Assembly (NCBI RefSeq): GCF_900111175.1
Contig: NZ_FOGI01000003.1
Span: 349,141 to 413,140, forward strand
Length of the DNA stretch: 64,000 nt
DNA from: Actinokineospora terrae
Lineage (GTDB): Bacteria > Actinomycetota > Actinomycetes > Mycobacteriales > Pseudonocardiaceae
Reading direction: 5' to 3'
Part shown: one piece after another, positions 24,901-38,000 of the stretch
How the letters are laid out: every line of letters starts with the position of its first letter
How positions within the stretch are numbered: position 1 is the stretch's first letter
Notes under the pieces: model-generated
The model's database searches: none
Told to the model about the DNA's origin: nothing
What the model saw: the letters and a program-made list of their open reading frames with translations, nothing else
Program-made: the position numbers and the translations under genes

Positions 24901-26040
24901 CAGTCGACGTGCTCGGATGGCGTCTGCGCGTGCAGAGTCACCGGCAGCACCTCGTGCCGCAGTGCCTGCACCATCTTGATGATCCCCGCCACGCCTGCCG
25001 CGGCCTGGGTGTGCCCGATGTTCGACTTCAGCGACCCCAACCACAACGGCACGTCACGATCCTGGCCATAGGTCGCCAGCAACGCCTGCGCCTCGATCGG
25101 ATCACCCAGAACCGTGCCGGTCCCGTGCGCCTCCACAACGTCCACATCAGACGCCGAGAGACCAGCCGACCTCAGTGCCGCCCGAATCACCCGCTGCTGC
25201 GATGGGCCATTCGGCGCCGTCAAGCCATTCGACGCGCCATCCTGATTGACGGCCGAGCCGCGCACGACAGCCAACACCTCATGGCCCCGGGCGATCGCGT
25301 CCGACAGCCGCTCCACCAACAACACGCCGACGCCCTCGGACCACCCGGTCCCATCGGCCCCGGCGGAGAACGACTTGCAGCGACCGTCCGCTGCCAAGCC
25401 GCCCTGCCGGGAGAACTCGGTGAACATCCCCGGTGTTGCCATTACCGCGACGCCACCCACCAAAGCCATCGAGCACTCGCCGGACCGCAACGCCTGCGCC
25501 GCCCAGTGCAGGGCGACCAGCGACGACGAACACGCCGTGTCCACCGTGACCGCCGGACCCTCGAGCCCGAAGAAGTACGCCAGCCTGCCCGACGCCACGC
25601 TGGTCGCGGTGCCGGTCATCTGATGACCCTCCACTTCGGAGGAACGCACCGCAGCCCCGTACAACGACGCCGCGGCACCCACGAACACGCCCGCGTCAGT
25701 GCCACTCAGTGACAACGGGTCCATCCCGGCTCGCTCGAAGACCTCCCAGGAAGCCTCCAGCAGCAACCTCTGCTGCGGGTCCATGGCCAACGCCTCGCGC
25801 GGCGAGATGCCGAACAGGGTGGCGTCGAACCGGCCTGCTCCCTCGACGAACCCGCCGCGATCGGTGTCGCTGGTGCCCCGCTCCGGGTGCAGCAGTTCGT
25901 CGAGGTCCCAGCCGCGGTCGTCCGGGAACGGCCCGATCGCGTCGCCGCCCTCGGCGACCAACCGCCACAGGTCTTCCGGCGACTCGATGCCACCTGGGAA
26001 GCGGCAGCTCATGGCGACGATGGCGATCGGCTCGTCGACC
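21906..26040 (-). other. Module 8: KS-AT(malonyl)-KR(A)-ACP plus C-terminal docking
   Basis: KS Cys6651, closely similar to KS5 (long identical stretches around [11 protein letters not shown] and [14 protein letters not shown]). AT Ser7061, HAFH from 7162. The KR lacks LDD ([11 protein letters not shown]) and has Trp7589 eight residues before Tyr7597, type A1. ACP Ser7756. Residues from about 7790 form the docking domain. Predicted output is an A-type hydroxyl. Confidence 0.92.
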
Positions 26041-29000
26041 GAGGCTCGCACGGGCGCCTGTTCGACCACGACCTCGGCGTCGAGGTGGGCGGCGAGTGCG
26101 GCGGGCGTCGGGTGGTCGAAGATCAAGGTGGCCGGGAGCCGCTGCCCGGTGGCCGTGGTGAGCCGGTTGCGCAGCTCGACGGCAGTGAGCGAGTCGAATC
26201 CCAGTTCGGCGAACGACCTGTCGGGGTCGATCGTGTCCACAGTGGCGTGACCGAGGACTGCGGCGACCTCGGTTCGGACCGTGTCGAGCGAGGACCGCGA
26301 CCTGTCGACGACGACCTTCTTCGGGGCGGGTCGAGCGAACCCGCGCAGCATGGCCGGTCCGTCCGCACCGACCCGGCCCGCGTCGAGCGCGGCGGCGATC
26401 AGGTGCGGGCGCCCATCGCGGAGAGCGGCGTCGAACAGCGCCAGTCCATCCACATCGGACAGTGGAGCACCCAAGCGGGCGGCACGAGCGAGGGCGGCCT
26501 CGTCCAGGTGACCGCTCAGCTCGCCGACTCGCTCCCAGAGGCCCCACGCCACCGAAACCGTGGGCAGCCCACGCGCGGCTCGGTAGTGCGCCACAGCATC
26601 GAGCACGGCGTTGGCGGCTGCGTAGTTGCCCTGTCCGGGGGTGCCGAGAGTGGCGGCGACGGAGGAATACAGCACGAGCAACGTGTCGCCCGCCAGTTCC
26701 GCCAGGTGCAGTGCGCCTTCGGACTTGGCGGAGACCGACGTCAACCGGTCCGGTGTGAGCGACTCGATCAGGCCGTCGTCGGTGGCGCCTGCGGCGTGGA
26801 CGATGGCGCTGAGGTCGGGGATGGTCGCGATCAGGCCAGCCAGGGCCGCGCGGTCAGCGACATCGCAGGACACGTGGGTGACCGCTGGGCCGAGGTCAGG
26901 CCCCACGCCGCGCCTGCTGGCCAAGACGACCTGGCGCACTCCGTACTCGGCGATCAGGTGGCCAGCCAGCAATGTGCCGAGTGCTCCGTTGCCGCCGGTG
27001 ACCAGAACTGTCCCTTGTGGATCCAACTGGTGTGGCACCGTCAGCACGTTCTTGCCGATGTGGCCGCCCTGCGCGACGAACCGGAAGGCAGTCGACGCGG
27101 TGCGCAGGTCCCAGGAGCGGATCGGCGGCAGGGTCAGCGCGCCTTGGGCGAACAGGGCCATGATCTCGGTCAACATCGCGCGCAGGCGGTCCGGTCCGGC
27201 TTCCCACAGGTCGAACGCGCGGTAGCCGGGGATGCCCGTGCGGAGATCCGCCTTGCCCATCTCCAGGAAACGCCCACCCGATCGCAACAACCGGGCCGAG
27301 GCGTCGATGAACTCGCCTGCCAGCGCGTTGAGGACGACGTCGACCTCGGGGAACTTGTCGGCGAAGGCGAGGTCCCGCGATGAGGCGAGGTGGTCGTGGT
27401 CCAGTCCGGTCGCGGTCCACTTGGCCGGGCTGGCGGTGCCGAAGACCTCCGCGCCGAGGTGCCGGGCGACCTGGACGGCCGCGCCGCCGACGCCGCCCGC
27501 CGCCGCGTGGATGAGGACGCGCTCGCCGGTGGACAGGCCTGCGAGGTCGACCAACGAGTAGTAGGCCGTGAGGTACGCCATCGGGACGGCGGCCGCCTCG
27601 GCGAACGACCATCCGTCCGGAATGGACGCGAGGAGCCGGTGGTCGACGACGGTGCTGGGCGCGAATCCGCCACCGAGCAGGCCGAAGACGCGATCACCGA
27701 CCCGCAGGTCCGCGACCTCGGGGCCGACCTCGGTGACGATCCCGGCGCCCTCGGACCCCAGATCGGCGTGCTCGGGGTAGGTGCCGAGGGTGATCAGCAC
27801 GTCCCGGAAGTTGATGCCCGCCGCGCGCACGGCGACCCGAACCTCGCCTGGCGCGAGCTCGACCACGGGGACTTCTTCGGCGCGCAGGTCCGCGAGTGTC
27901 GTGCCGCCGGGAACGAGCCGCCATTGGGTGTCGGGGAGAGCGATGGTGGGTCGGGCGCGGACGAGCCTCGGCAGGTAGGGCACGCCTGCCCGGACGGCGA
28001 CCTGGGGCTCGCCCGGGATGACGATGGGGTCGTCGTCGGTGTCGACGAGCGCGAACCGGTCCGGGTGCTCGGATTGCGCCGTGCGCACCAGTCCCCAGAT
28101 CGCCGCCCTGGCCGGGTCGCTGATCGTGTCCGCCGGGACCGCCGCGACCGCGCCCTGGGTCACCACGGCGAGGGTGCCGGAGTCGTTCCGGAGCCAGTCT
28201 TGGATCGCGGCCAGCGTGTCTTCCACAGTGGAGGGTCGACAGATGTGGTCCGGCCGCGCCTGGGGGAGGCCGGTCGACACCCAGTCGATCTTGAAGAGGG
28301 CGCCCGCGCGGGCGGTGCCGACCGGGCGGAGGGTGAGCGAGTCGATGGTGATGACCGGCAGGCCGTCCGGGTTCTCCGCGTGGATCCGCACGGTGTCGCG
28401 ACCGGTGGGCACGATGCGCACGGAGAGCCGGGACGCCCCGGCGGCGTGGAGCGTGACTCCACTGAGGACGAACGGAACCCTGGCCGCGCCGCCGGGCTCG
28501 GCTGCCGCCACGGCGTGGATGGCGGCGTCGAGCAGGGCGGGGTGCAGGCCGTAGCCTGCTCCGTCCGAGGTGGCGACCTCGGCGCGGATCTCGTTGTGCA
28601 GCAGCCAGTCCGGCTCACTGGGGCAGTCGAGGAGCTTGACGTTCGTGAGCGCTTGGAAGGTCGGGCCGTAGGTGAGTCCGGCGTCGGCGAGGGCTGGGTA
28701 GTGCCCTGTGAGGTCGATCTCGGCCGCGTCCGCCGGGGTGATCACGGAAGGGTTCGACGGTGTGGTGAGGGTGGCTGTGGCGTGGTGGGTCCACTGGCCG
28801 TTGTCGGGGCGGGCGTGGAGGGTGACCGCGGCGCCGTCGAGGGCGAGTTGGAGCTCTGTCGGGCCGCTGAGAGCGAGCGGGGCGTGCAGGGTCAGCTCGT
28901 CGACGGCCGGGGTGGCGGTGGTCGCGGCGGCGTGGAGGACGAGGTCCAGGACGGCGGTGCCCGGGACGATCACGTCACCGTGGACGCGGTGGTCGGCCAG

Positions 29001-32000
29001 CCAGGGGTGGGTCGCGGTGGAGATGACGCCGGTGAACAGGGTCTGGGTGCCTGCCGCGGGGGTGATGGTGGCGGCGAGGAGCGGGTGGTCAGCGGCGTTC
29101 AGACCGGCGGGCTTGGTGGCGGTGACCTGCTGCCAGTAGCGGTCCCCCTGGAAGGGGTAGGTGGGCAGGTCGACGAGCTGCCCACCCCAGGGCGCGAGGA
29201 CGGCGGTCCAGTCGGGGTTGGCGCCGCTGGTGAACGCGTGCGCCACGGCGGCCAGCGCGGTCTCGACATCGTCCCGGTCCCGGCGCAGCAGCGGTGCTCC
29301 CGCTTCCACCAGGGCAGACAGCACGCCGTCCGGCCCCAATTCCACGAACGCCGCGTTCTCGATCTCGGCGACCGCCCCGGCAAACCGGACCGTCTCCCGC
29401 ACCTGCCGCACCCAGTACTCCGGCGTGCTCGGATCGCCAGTCGCCGTGCTCACCAGGTGGATCGCGGGGGCGCCGAACCGCAGCCCGCGCGCGACCTGCT
29501 CGAACTCGGCCAGCATCGGGTCCATCACGTGGCTGTGGAACGCGTGCGACACCACCAGCCGCTTCACCCGGCGGGATTGTTCAACAAACCTACGATCCAA
29601 CAGCTCAACAATCCCACGATCCCCCGATACGACAATCGAACGATCCGAGTTCACCGCCGCAAGGTCGACACCTGCGGGCAGGCCCTCGGGGAACTCGGCA
29701 GCCAGCTCGGCCTCGGAGATCTCGACAGCCAGCATCGCGCCACCCGGGGGCAGGGCCTGCATGAGGCGAGCGCGAGCCGAGACCAGGGTGCAGGCGTCGT
29801 CGAGGGAGAGGATGCCGGAAACGTGGGCGGCGGCCAGTTCGCCGATGGAGTGGCCGACCACGACGTCGGGGTGGATGTTCCAGGATTCGAGCAGGCGGAA
29901 CAGGGCCACCTGGAGGGCGAAGATCGCGGGCTGGGCGTTGCCGGTGTCGTCGATCGCGGAGTCGTCGAAGGGAACCCGGGCGCGGACGCCGTCGAAGGCC
30001 TCGGCGAAGACCGGGTACGCGCGCAACCCCTCGCCCATGCCCGCCCGCTGCGAGCCCTGCCCGGTGAACAGGAACCCGAGCCGACTGGGCCGTGGCTCAG
30101 GTGCCGTGATCGTCCGGTCGCCGAGCAGCACGGCCCGGTGCGGCAAGGCGGCCCGCGCCGCCAGCGTCCGGGCGACGTCTACGGGGGTCGACTCGACCGA
30201 CGCGAGACGCGCCAGCTGGGTGGAGAGCGCGATCGGTGAGTGGCCCGACACCGGCCACGGCAGCACATCCGGTGCGGGAGCAGATCGGGGCACCGCGGGC
30301 TGATCGGGCGCTTCCCCGATGATCACGTGCGCGTTGGTGCCGCTGATCCCGAACGCCGACACACCGGCCCGGCGCGGCCGCTCGGCCACGGGCCAGGGCC
30401 GGGCCGCGGCCAGCAGCTCGATGGAACCCGCCGACCAGTCGACGTGGGTGGTCGGGGTGTCGGCGTGCAGGGACGCGGGCAGGGTCTGGTGCCGCAGCGC
30501 CAGGACGGTCTTGATCACGCCTGCCGCACCCGCGGCCGCCTGGGTGTGGCCGATGTTGGACTTGACCGAACCCAGCCACAGCGGCTCGTCCCGGTCACGC
30601 CCGTAGGTTGCCAGCAGCGCCTCGGCCTCGATCGGGTCACCGAGCGTGGTGCCGGTGCCGTGCGCCTCGACAGCGTCCACATCGGATGGACGCAGACCCG
30701 CTGACGCCAAGGCGGCCCGGATCACGCGTTGCTGGGACGGACCGTTCGGCGCGGTCAGACCGTTGGAGGCGCCATCGGAGTTGACCGCCGAGCCTTCGAG
30801 CACGGCCAGCACGGGGTGGCCGTGGCGTCGGGCATCCGACAGCCGCTCGACCAGCAGCACCCCGACGCCTTCACCCCACGCCGTGCCGTCCGCCGCCTCG
30901 GAGAAGGGCTTGCACCGACCGTCTGCCGCGAGCCCACGCTGCCTGCTGAACTCGACGAACGCGCCCGGGGTCGCCATGACCGTCACGCCGGCGGCGAGCG
31001 CGAGCCCGCACTCGCCATTGCGCACCGCTTGCGCGGCCAGGTGCAGGGCGACCAGCGCCGACGAGCACGCGGTGTCCACAGTGAGCGCGGGGCCTTCGAG
31101 TCCGAACACGTAGGCCACCCGCCCGGACATCACACTCGCGGCGCCACCGGTGGCAACATGCCCTTCCGGCACGTCGACCGCGAGCGTGAGCCGCGTGTAG
31201 TCCTGCCCGTTCGTCCCGGTGAAGACCCCGGTTCTGCTGCCCCGCAATGACTTCGGGTCGATACCCGCGCGTTCGAAGGCTTCCCAGGTCGTCTCCAGGA
31301 GCAGGCGCTGCTGGGGGTCCATCGCCACCGCTTCGCGCGGGGAGATCCCGAACAGGTCAGCGTCGAACCGCGCCGGGTCGACCAGGAACGCACCCCGGTC
31401 CACATAGGAGGTCCCGGGTTTGCCCGGTTCCGGGTCGACCAGGTTGGCGAGGTCCCAGCCACGGTCGGTCGGGAACGGCCCGGTGACGTCCCGCTCGCCG
31501 ACAAGCGCCGCCCACAGGTCTTCCGGCGTGTCGATGCCGCCGGGGAAGCGGCAGGCCATGGCCACGATCGCGATCGGGTCGTCGACCGAAGTGGTGGCGA
31601 TCCCCCCGTCCACAGTGGATCCGCCTGCGAGGAACTGGGCGAGCGCGGCGGGAGTGGGGTAGTCGAACACCAGGCCAGCGGGCAGCGGCACGCCGGTGGC
31701 CTCGGCCAGGCGGTCACGCAGCTCGACCGAGGTCAGCGAGTCGAACCCGAGGTCGGCGAACGCCCTGTCGGCGGCGATCGCGTCGATCGACTCGTGCCCC
31801 AGCACCGCCGCGGCCTCGGTGCGGACCAGAACGACGAGATCAGTGCGGATCGGCCCCGGGCGAACCGGCGCCTCGACAAGGGGGACGAACTCTGTCAACA
31901 GAGGACTGGGGCGGCCTGCGGTGAACGTGGCCGTGAAGCGGGGCCAGTCGACGTCGGCGATGGTGACGGTGGTGGCAGGGTGGTCGAGCGCTTGGGCGAG

Positions 32001-35000
32001 AGCGGCAAGGGCGTGATCCGGTCGCATGGGCCGTAAACCCCGGCGGCGCAAGTAGTCCTCGGCTCCGTCGGCGGCGAGCATGCCCGCCCCTGCCCATGGA
32101 CCCCACGCGATGCTGGTGACCGGAAGGCCGAGCGCTTGACGGTGCGCGGCGAGTCCGTCGAGTGCCGCGTTGGCCGCCGAGTAGGCCGCTTGCCCGCCCG
32201 CGCCCCAGGTCCCCGCGATGGACGAGAACAGGACGAGGTGGGCGTCGGGGGCGAGTTCGTGCAGGTTGAGCGCGCCGGTGACCTTGGCGTGCGCGACCCG
32301 GGCGAGGTGCTCGGCCGTCGTGTCGGTCAGCGGCGCGTCGTCGACGATCCCGGCAGTGTGGATGATCGCGTCGACCGGGTGCTCGGCCAGCAGGGCGGCG
32401 AGCGCCTCGCGATCGGTGATGTCACAGGCGACGACCGTGGCCAGCAGGTCCCCGGCACCTGGCGCGTCCTGACCGCTGCGGCTGGCGAGGACGATCTTGC
32501 CGGCGCCGCGGTCGGCGAGCCACCGGGCGACGTGGCCGCCCAGCGCGCCGGTACCGCCTGTGACCAGCACGGACCGGGGGCGCCACGGCTCGGCCGGGGA
32601 CAGGGTGGCGCGGCGGAGCCTGCGGGCGAAGGCGCCGTCCTCACGGATGGCGACCTGGTCTTCGTCGCCTGCGAGGGCGGCGCGGAACAGGCCTGCCGTG
32701 TGCTCGTCGAGGGTCGTGGGCAGGTCGATGAGGCCGCGCCAGTGCGGGAGTTCCAGGGCGGCTACTCGGCCGAGACCCCAGGTGGCGGCTCCATCGACGC
32801 TGTCGAGGGCGCTCCTGGTGATCGTCCACACGGGAAGGCTCTTGTCCACTGCGGACAGGACGTCTTCGGGGGTGTTGGCCAGGCGGAGGATCCCGGTCGC
32901 TTCAGCGAGGTCGTCGCAGGTCGTGATCGCGGCGGTGATGTCGGCGGGGACCGGGCCATCGACGAACCACACACCCTCGCCCGGGGTCGGCGGGAGCGCG
33001 AGGGGGTGCCATTCGGCGGTATAGCGCCAATTCTCGATGGCAGGCAGGCGTTCGGTGCCGAGCCAGTAGCGCTTCCGCTGGAAGGGGTAGACGGGCAGGT
33101 CGATCTTGCGGCCGCGCCAGGGGCTGAGCATCGCGGCCCAGTCGACGCTGACGCCGTGGACGTGCAGGGTCGCGACCGCGCGGAGCAAGGCGTCCGGCTC
33201 GGGCTGCCCAGCGCGCAATGACCCTGCGAAGACACCGTCACCTGCCTCGCGAGCCAGGGCGGTGAGCACACCGTCCGGCCCGAGTTCGAGGAACCTGGTG
33301 ACCCCGATCCCCCGGGCCTCCGTGACCGCGCCCGCGAACCTGACAGTCTCCCGGACCTGCCGCACCCAGTACTCGGGCGTACTCGGGTCACCCGTCGAGG
33401 TGGCCAGCACGGGGATCGTCGGACTGGTGAACGTCAGCCCCTCGACCACCCGCTGGAACTCGGCCAGCATGGGGTCCATCAGGTGGCTGTGGAACGCGTG
33501 CGACACCACCAACGACTTCACCCCCCGGGAACCGAATCGCAGCTGGTCAAGAGCCCCACCCTCGCCTGAGAGGACGATCGAGCGTTCGGCGTTCACCGCG
33601 GCCAGGTCGACGCCGTCAGGCAGACCATCGGGGAACCGCGCGACCAGGTCGGCCTCGGAGATCTCCACGGCCAGCATCGCCCCACCGGCCGGGAGTGCCT
33701 GCATCAGCCGGGCACGAGCCGCGACCAAAGTGGACGCGTCATCCAGGGAGAGGATGCCGGAGACGTGGGCGGCGGCCAGCTCGCCGATGGAGTGCCCGAT
33801 CAGCACGTCGGGGCGAACACCCCAGGACTCGAGCAGGCGGAAGAGCGCGACCTCCAGGGCGAACAGGGCGACCTGGGCGTTGCCGGTCTGGTCGATAGCG
33901 CCATCGTCGAACGACACCCGCGCCACAACCTCGTCGAACGCCGCCGCGAACACCGGGAACACCCGAAGCTCACGTCCCATGCCCGCCCGCTGCGACCCCT
34001 GACCGGTAAACAGGAACGCCAGCCGACCAGGTCCGGCGACCCCCGTGACCAGCCCGGACGCACCAGTCCCCTCGGCCAGGCCCGAGAGCGCGGCGGAGTC
34101 CAGCGCGACGGCCCGGTGCTCCAGCGTGGCCCGCGTCGTCACCAGCGAGTGCGCGAGGTCCAGAGGATCGGCGTCGACCCGCCGCAGGTCAGCCGCCCGT
34201 GCCCGCAGTGCCACCTCGCTCCTAGCGGACAGCACCAGCGGCGCGACCGGCGACTGCGCCCGCTCGACAGGAGCCGCCTCGACATGGGACATCTCGACCG
34301 ACGCCGACTCGATGATCACGTGCGCGTTGGTGCCGCTGATGCCGAACGACGACACACCCGCCCGCCGGGGCCGCTCACCCGAGGGCCACGGCCGCTCCTC
34401 GGCCAGCAGCCGGACATCACCCATCGACCAGTCCACATGGGACGAGGGTGCGTCGACGTGCAGGGTCCTGGGCAGCACCCCGTGCCGCAGGGCCTGGACG
34501 GTCTTGATCAGCCCGGCTAGCCCGGACGCGGCCTGGGTGTGGCCGATGTTCGACTTCACCGAGCCCAGCCACAGCGGCTCCGAGCGGTCCTGTCCGTAGG
34601 TGGCCAGCAGTGCTTGCGCCTCAATCGGGTCACCCAGCCGCGTGCCCGTGCCGTGCCCTTCCACAGCATCCACTTCGGACGCTACGAGCCCGGCGTCGGC
34701 GAGTGCGTCCCGGATCACCCGCTGCTGTGCCGGCCCGTTGGGTGCTGTGAGGCCGTTGGACGCGCCATCGGAGTTGACCGCCGAGCCGCGCACGACGGCC
34801 AACACGGTGTGCCCCTGGGCAACCGCGTCCGACAACCGCTCCACGACGACAACCGCGACGCCCTCGGACCACCCGGTCCCATCGGCGGCCTCCGCGTAGG
34901 CCTTGCAGCGGCCGTCCGGCGCGAGCCCGCCCTGCTTGGCGAATTCGGCGAACCCGGCCGGGCTGGGCATGACGGTCACGCCACCGACGATCGCGAACTC

Positions 35001-38000
35001 GCACTCACCGTGCCGCAGAGCCCGGGCCGCCAAGTGCAGGGCGACCAGGCCGCTGGAGCACGCGGTGTCCACAGTGAGCGCCGGGCCCTCAAGCCCCAGG
35101 GTGTACGCGACGCGGCCGGAGATCACGCTGGTCGCGGTCCCGGTGATCAGGTGCCCGCTGCCCTCGTCGGATTCCTGCGCGAACCCGTACCCGGACCCGG
35201 AAGCGCCGACGAACACCCCGCCGCGCGTGCCCCGGATCGTCCCGGCGTCGATGCCCGCGCGTTCGACCGCCTCCCAACTGGCTTCCAGCAGGACGCGCTG
35301 CTGGGGGTCCATCGCCGCGGCTTCTCGCGGCGAGATCCCGAACAGCTCCGCGTCGAACCCGGTGGCGTCGTGGACGAACCCGCCGACCAGCGGGAAGTCG
35401 GCGCCACTGAGGTTCCAGCCCCGGTCGACCGGGAACCCGCCGACACCGTCCCGGCCCTCGACGACCATGTCCCACAGGTCATCCGGCGAGGCGACTCCAC
35501 CTGGGAGCCTGCACGCCATGCCGACCACGACGATCGGGTCGTCATCAACGATGACGCGCCTGGCCTCGGCCACCGAGGAAGGCGCATCAAACCGGGAACT
35601 CAAGTGGTTGGCCAACGCGAGAGCGGTGGGGTGGTCATAGATCAAAGTGGACGGTAGGGCGAACCCGACTGCTGTGGTGAGGCGATTGCGGAGGTCGACC
35701 GCGGTGAGTGAGTCGAAGCCCAGGTCGCTGAAGGTGGCGGCTGGGTCGATGGCGTCGCGGTAGCCGAGGACGCTGCCGATAGCCGTGGTCACCAGGTCCA
35801 GCACCACGCGGTGGCTTTCGGCTGCGGAGAGTCCACGGAGTCGCGACGACAGGGAGTCGTTGTCCGGGGCAGGTTCCTGGTCAGGGGTGAACTCGGCGAG
35901 CAGTGGGCTTGGACGGGCCGAGGTGAAGGTGGCCAGGAAAGTGGGCCAGTCGACATCGGCGACGACGCTCGTCGGGTGCGGGCTGGCGATAGCCGAGTCC
36001 ATCGCGGCCAATGCGCGCGCTGGCGACAGTGGAAGAAGACCTCGGCTGCGCAGGAAATCGGCTGCGGCACCGGCCGCCATCCCTGCTTCAGCCCACGGTC
36101 CCCAGGCGATCGACGTCGTGGGGAGTCCGAGCGCAGAGCGGTGTTCCGCGAGGGCGTCGAGGTCGGCGTTCGCTGCGGCATAAGCAGCCTGGCCGCCACT
36201 GCCCCACACGCCGGCGATAGAGGAGAACAGGATCAGGTGAGCCTCAGGCGCCAGCTCGTGCAGCAGCCAGGCGGCGTCCGCCTTGGGGCGCAGGACCGAG
36301 GCCAGGCGCTCGGGTGTGAGGTCGGCGAGGGGAGCATCTTCGCCTACGCCCGCAGCGTGGATTACCGCCGTGACCGGGTGCGTGACGAGCAGAGCGGACA
36401 ACGCCTCCCGGTCTGCCACGTCGCAGGTCACAACCTCGGCGGGGAGATCGGCGGCGCCCGGCGCGGCCAAACCTTGGCGGCTGGCGACGATTACGTGGAC
36501 GCCACGGGCCGCGAGGTGTCGGACGACCTGGGCGCCGAGAGCACCGGTGCCGCCTGTGACCAGCACTGTCCCTTGTGGATGCCACGGAGCGGCGGCGCGC
36601 GCGGTGGCCTTGACGAGCCGCCGGGCGAACACGCCATCGGGTCGGATGGAGACCTGGTCGTGCGCACCGCCGAGCACGGAGGCCAGCCGGGCGACTGTCT
36701 GGTCGTCCAGGTTCTCCGGCAGTTCAACGAGGCCGCCCCAGCGCTGGGGGTGTTCGAGGGCGGCGACGCGGCCCAGGCCCGCGATCTGGGCCGTGCGTCG
36801 GGTGTCGCCGCGGGCGATGATCCACAGCGGGACCTGGGTGTCGCGGATGAGGCCGGGCAGGTCGGCAATGGCGGGCTCGATGACCGCGCCGGTGGCCGCG
36901 GCGGGGTCGTCGGTAATGGTCAGGCCCGCGGCCCTGAGGGGAGCCTGGAGGTCATTGGGGACCAGCCACACGCCGGTGGTGGGCGTCGGGTCGATCGCGG
37001 TCCAGGTGACGCGGTAGCTGTCCAGCGCGGGCGCGGTGGGGGCGTGGTCGAGCCAGAACCGTTCGCGCTGGAACGGGTAGGTGGGCAGCGGGACCCGCGC
37101 ACCGGCGGGCACGAGCGCCGTGATGTCGAGGCTGGCCCCGCGCGCGTGGGCGGCGGCGACGGCGGAGATCACGGAGGTGACCTCGCTGCGCCCCGCCCGC
37201 AAGGTGGCGATGCCGTGGTCGACCAGCGCCGCCAGCACCCCGTCCGGCCCGAGTTCCAGGTGCGTGCCTGCCCCGGCAGTCCGCACCGCGTCGGCGAACC
37301 GGACCGTGTCCCGCACCTGCCTGACCCAGTACCCCGGCGTCGCGGGGTCCCCTATCGAGGTGCTCACCAGCGGGATCGTCGGCGTGGCGAACGAGAGCCC
37401 GGCCGCGACCCGCTCGAACTCCGTCAGCATCGGGTCCATCAAGTGGCTGTGGAACGCGTGCGACACCACCAACCGCTTCACCCGACTGGATTGTTCAACA
37501 AACCTACGATCCAACAGTTCAACAATCCCGCGATCCCCCGATACGACAATCGAACGATCGGAGTTGACCGCCGCAAGGTCCACGCCCGCGGGGAGACCAT
37601 CGGGGAACTGCTCAGCAAGGTCGGACTCGGAGATCTCCACGGCCAGCATGGCGCCGGCGGTCGGGAGGGCCTGCATGAGGCGGGCCCGGGCGGCGACCAG
37701 GGTGCACGCGTCATCCAGGGAGAGGATGCCGGAGACGTGGGCGGCGGCCAGCTCACCAATGGAGTGGCCGACGAGGACGTCCGGGTGGACGCCCCAGGAC
37801 TCCAGCAGGCGGAACAGCGCCACCTGGAGAGCGAAGATCGCGGGCTGGGCGTTCCCGGTGTCGTCGATCGCGGAGTCGTCGAAGTGAACCCGGGCGCGGA
37901 CGGCGTCGAAGGCCTCGGCGAAGACCGGAAAAGCGGCGTGGAGTTCGCGGCCCATGCCCTCGCGTTGCGCACCCTGACCGGTGAACAGGAACGCGACCCC

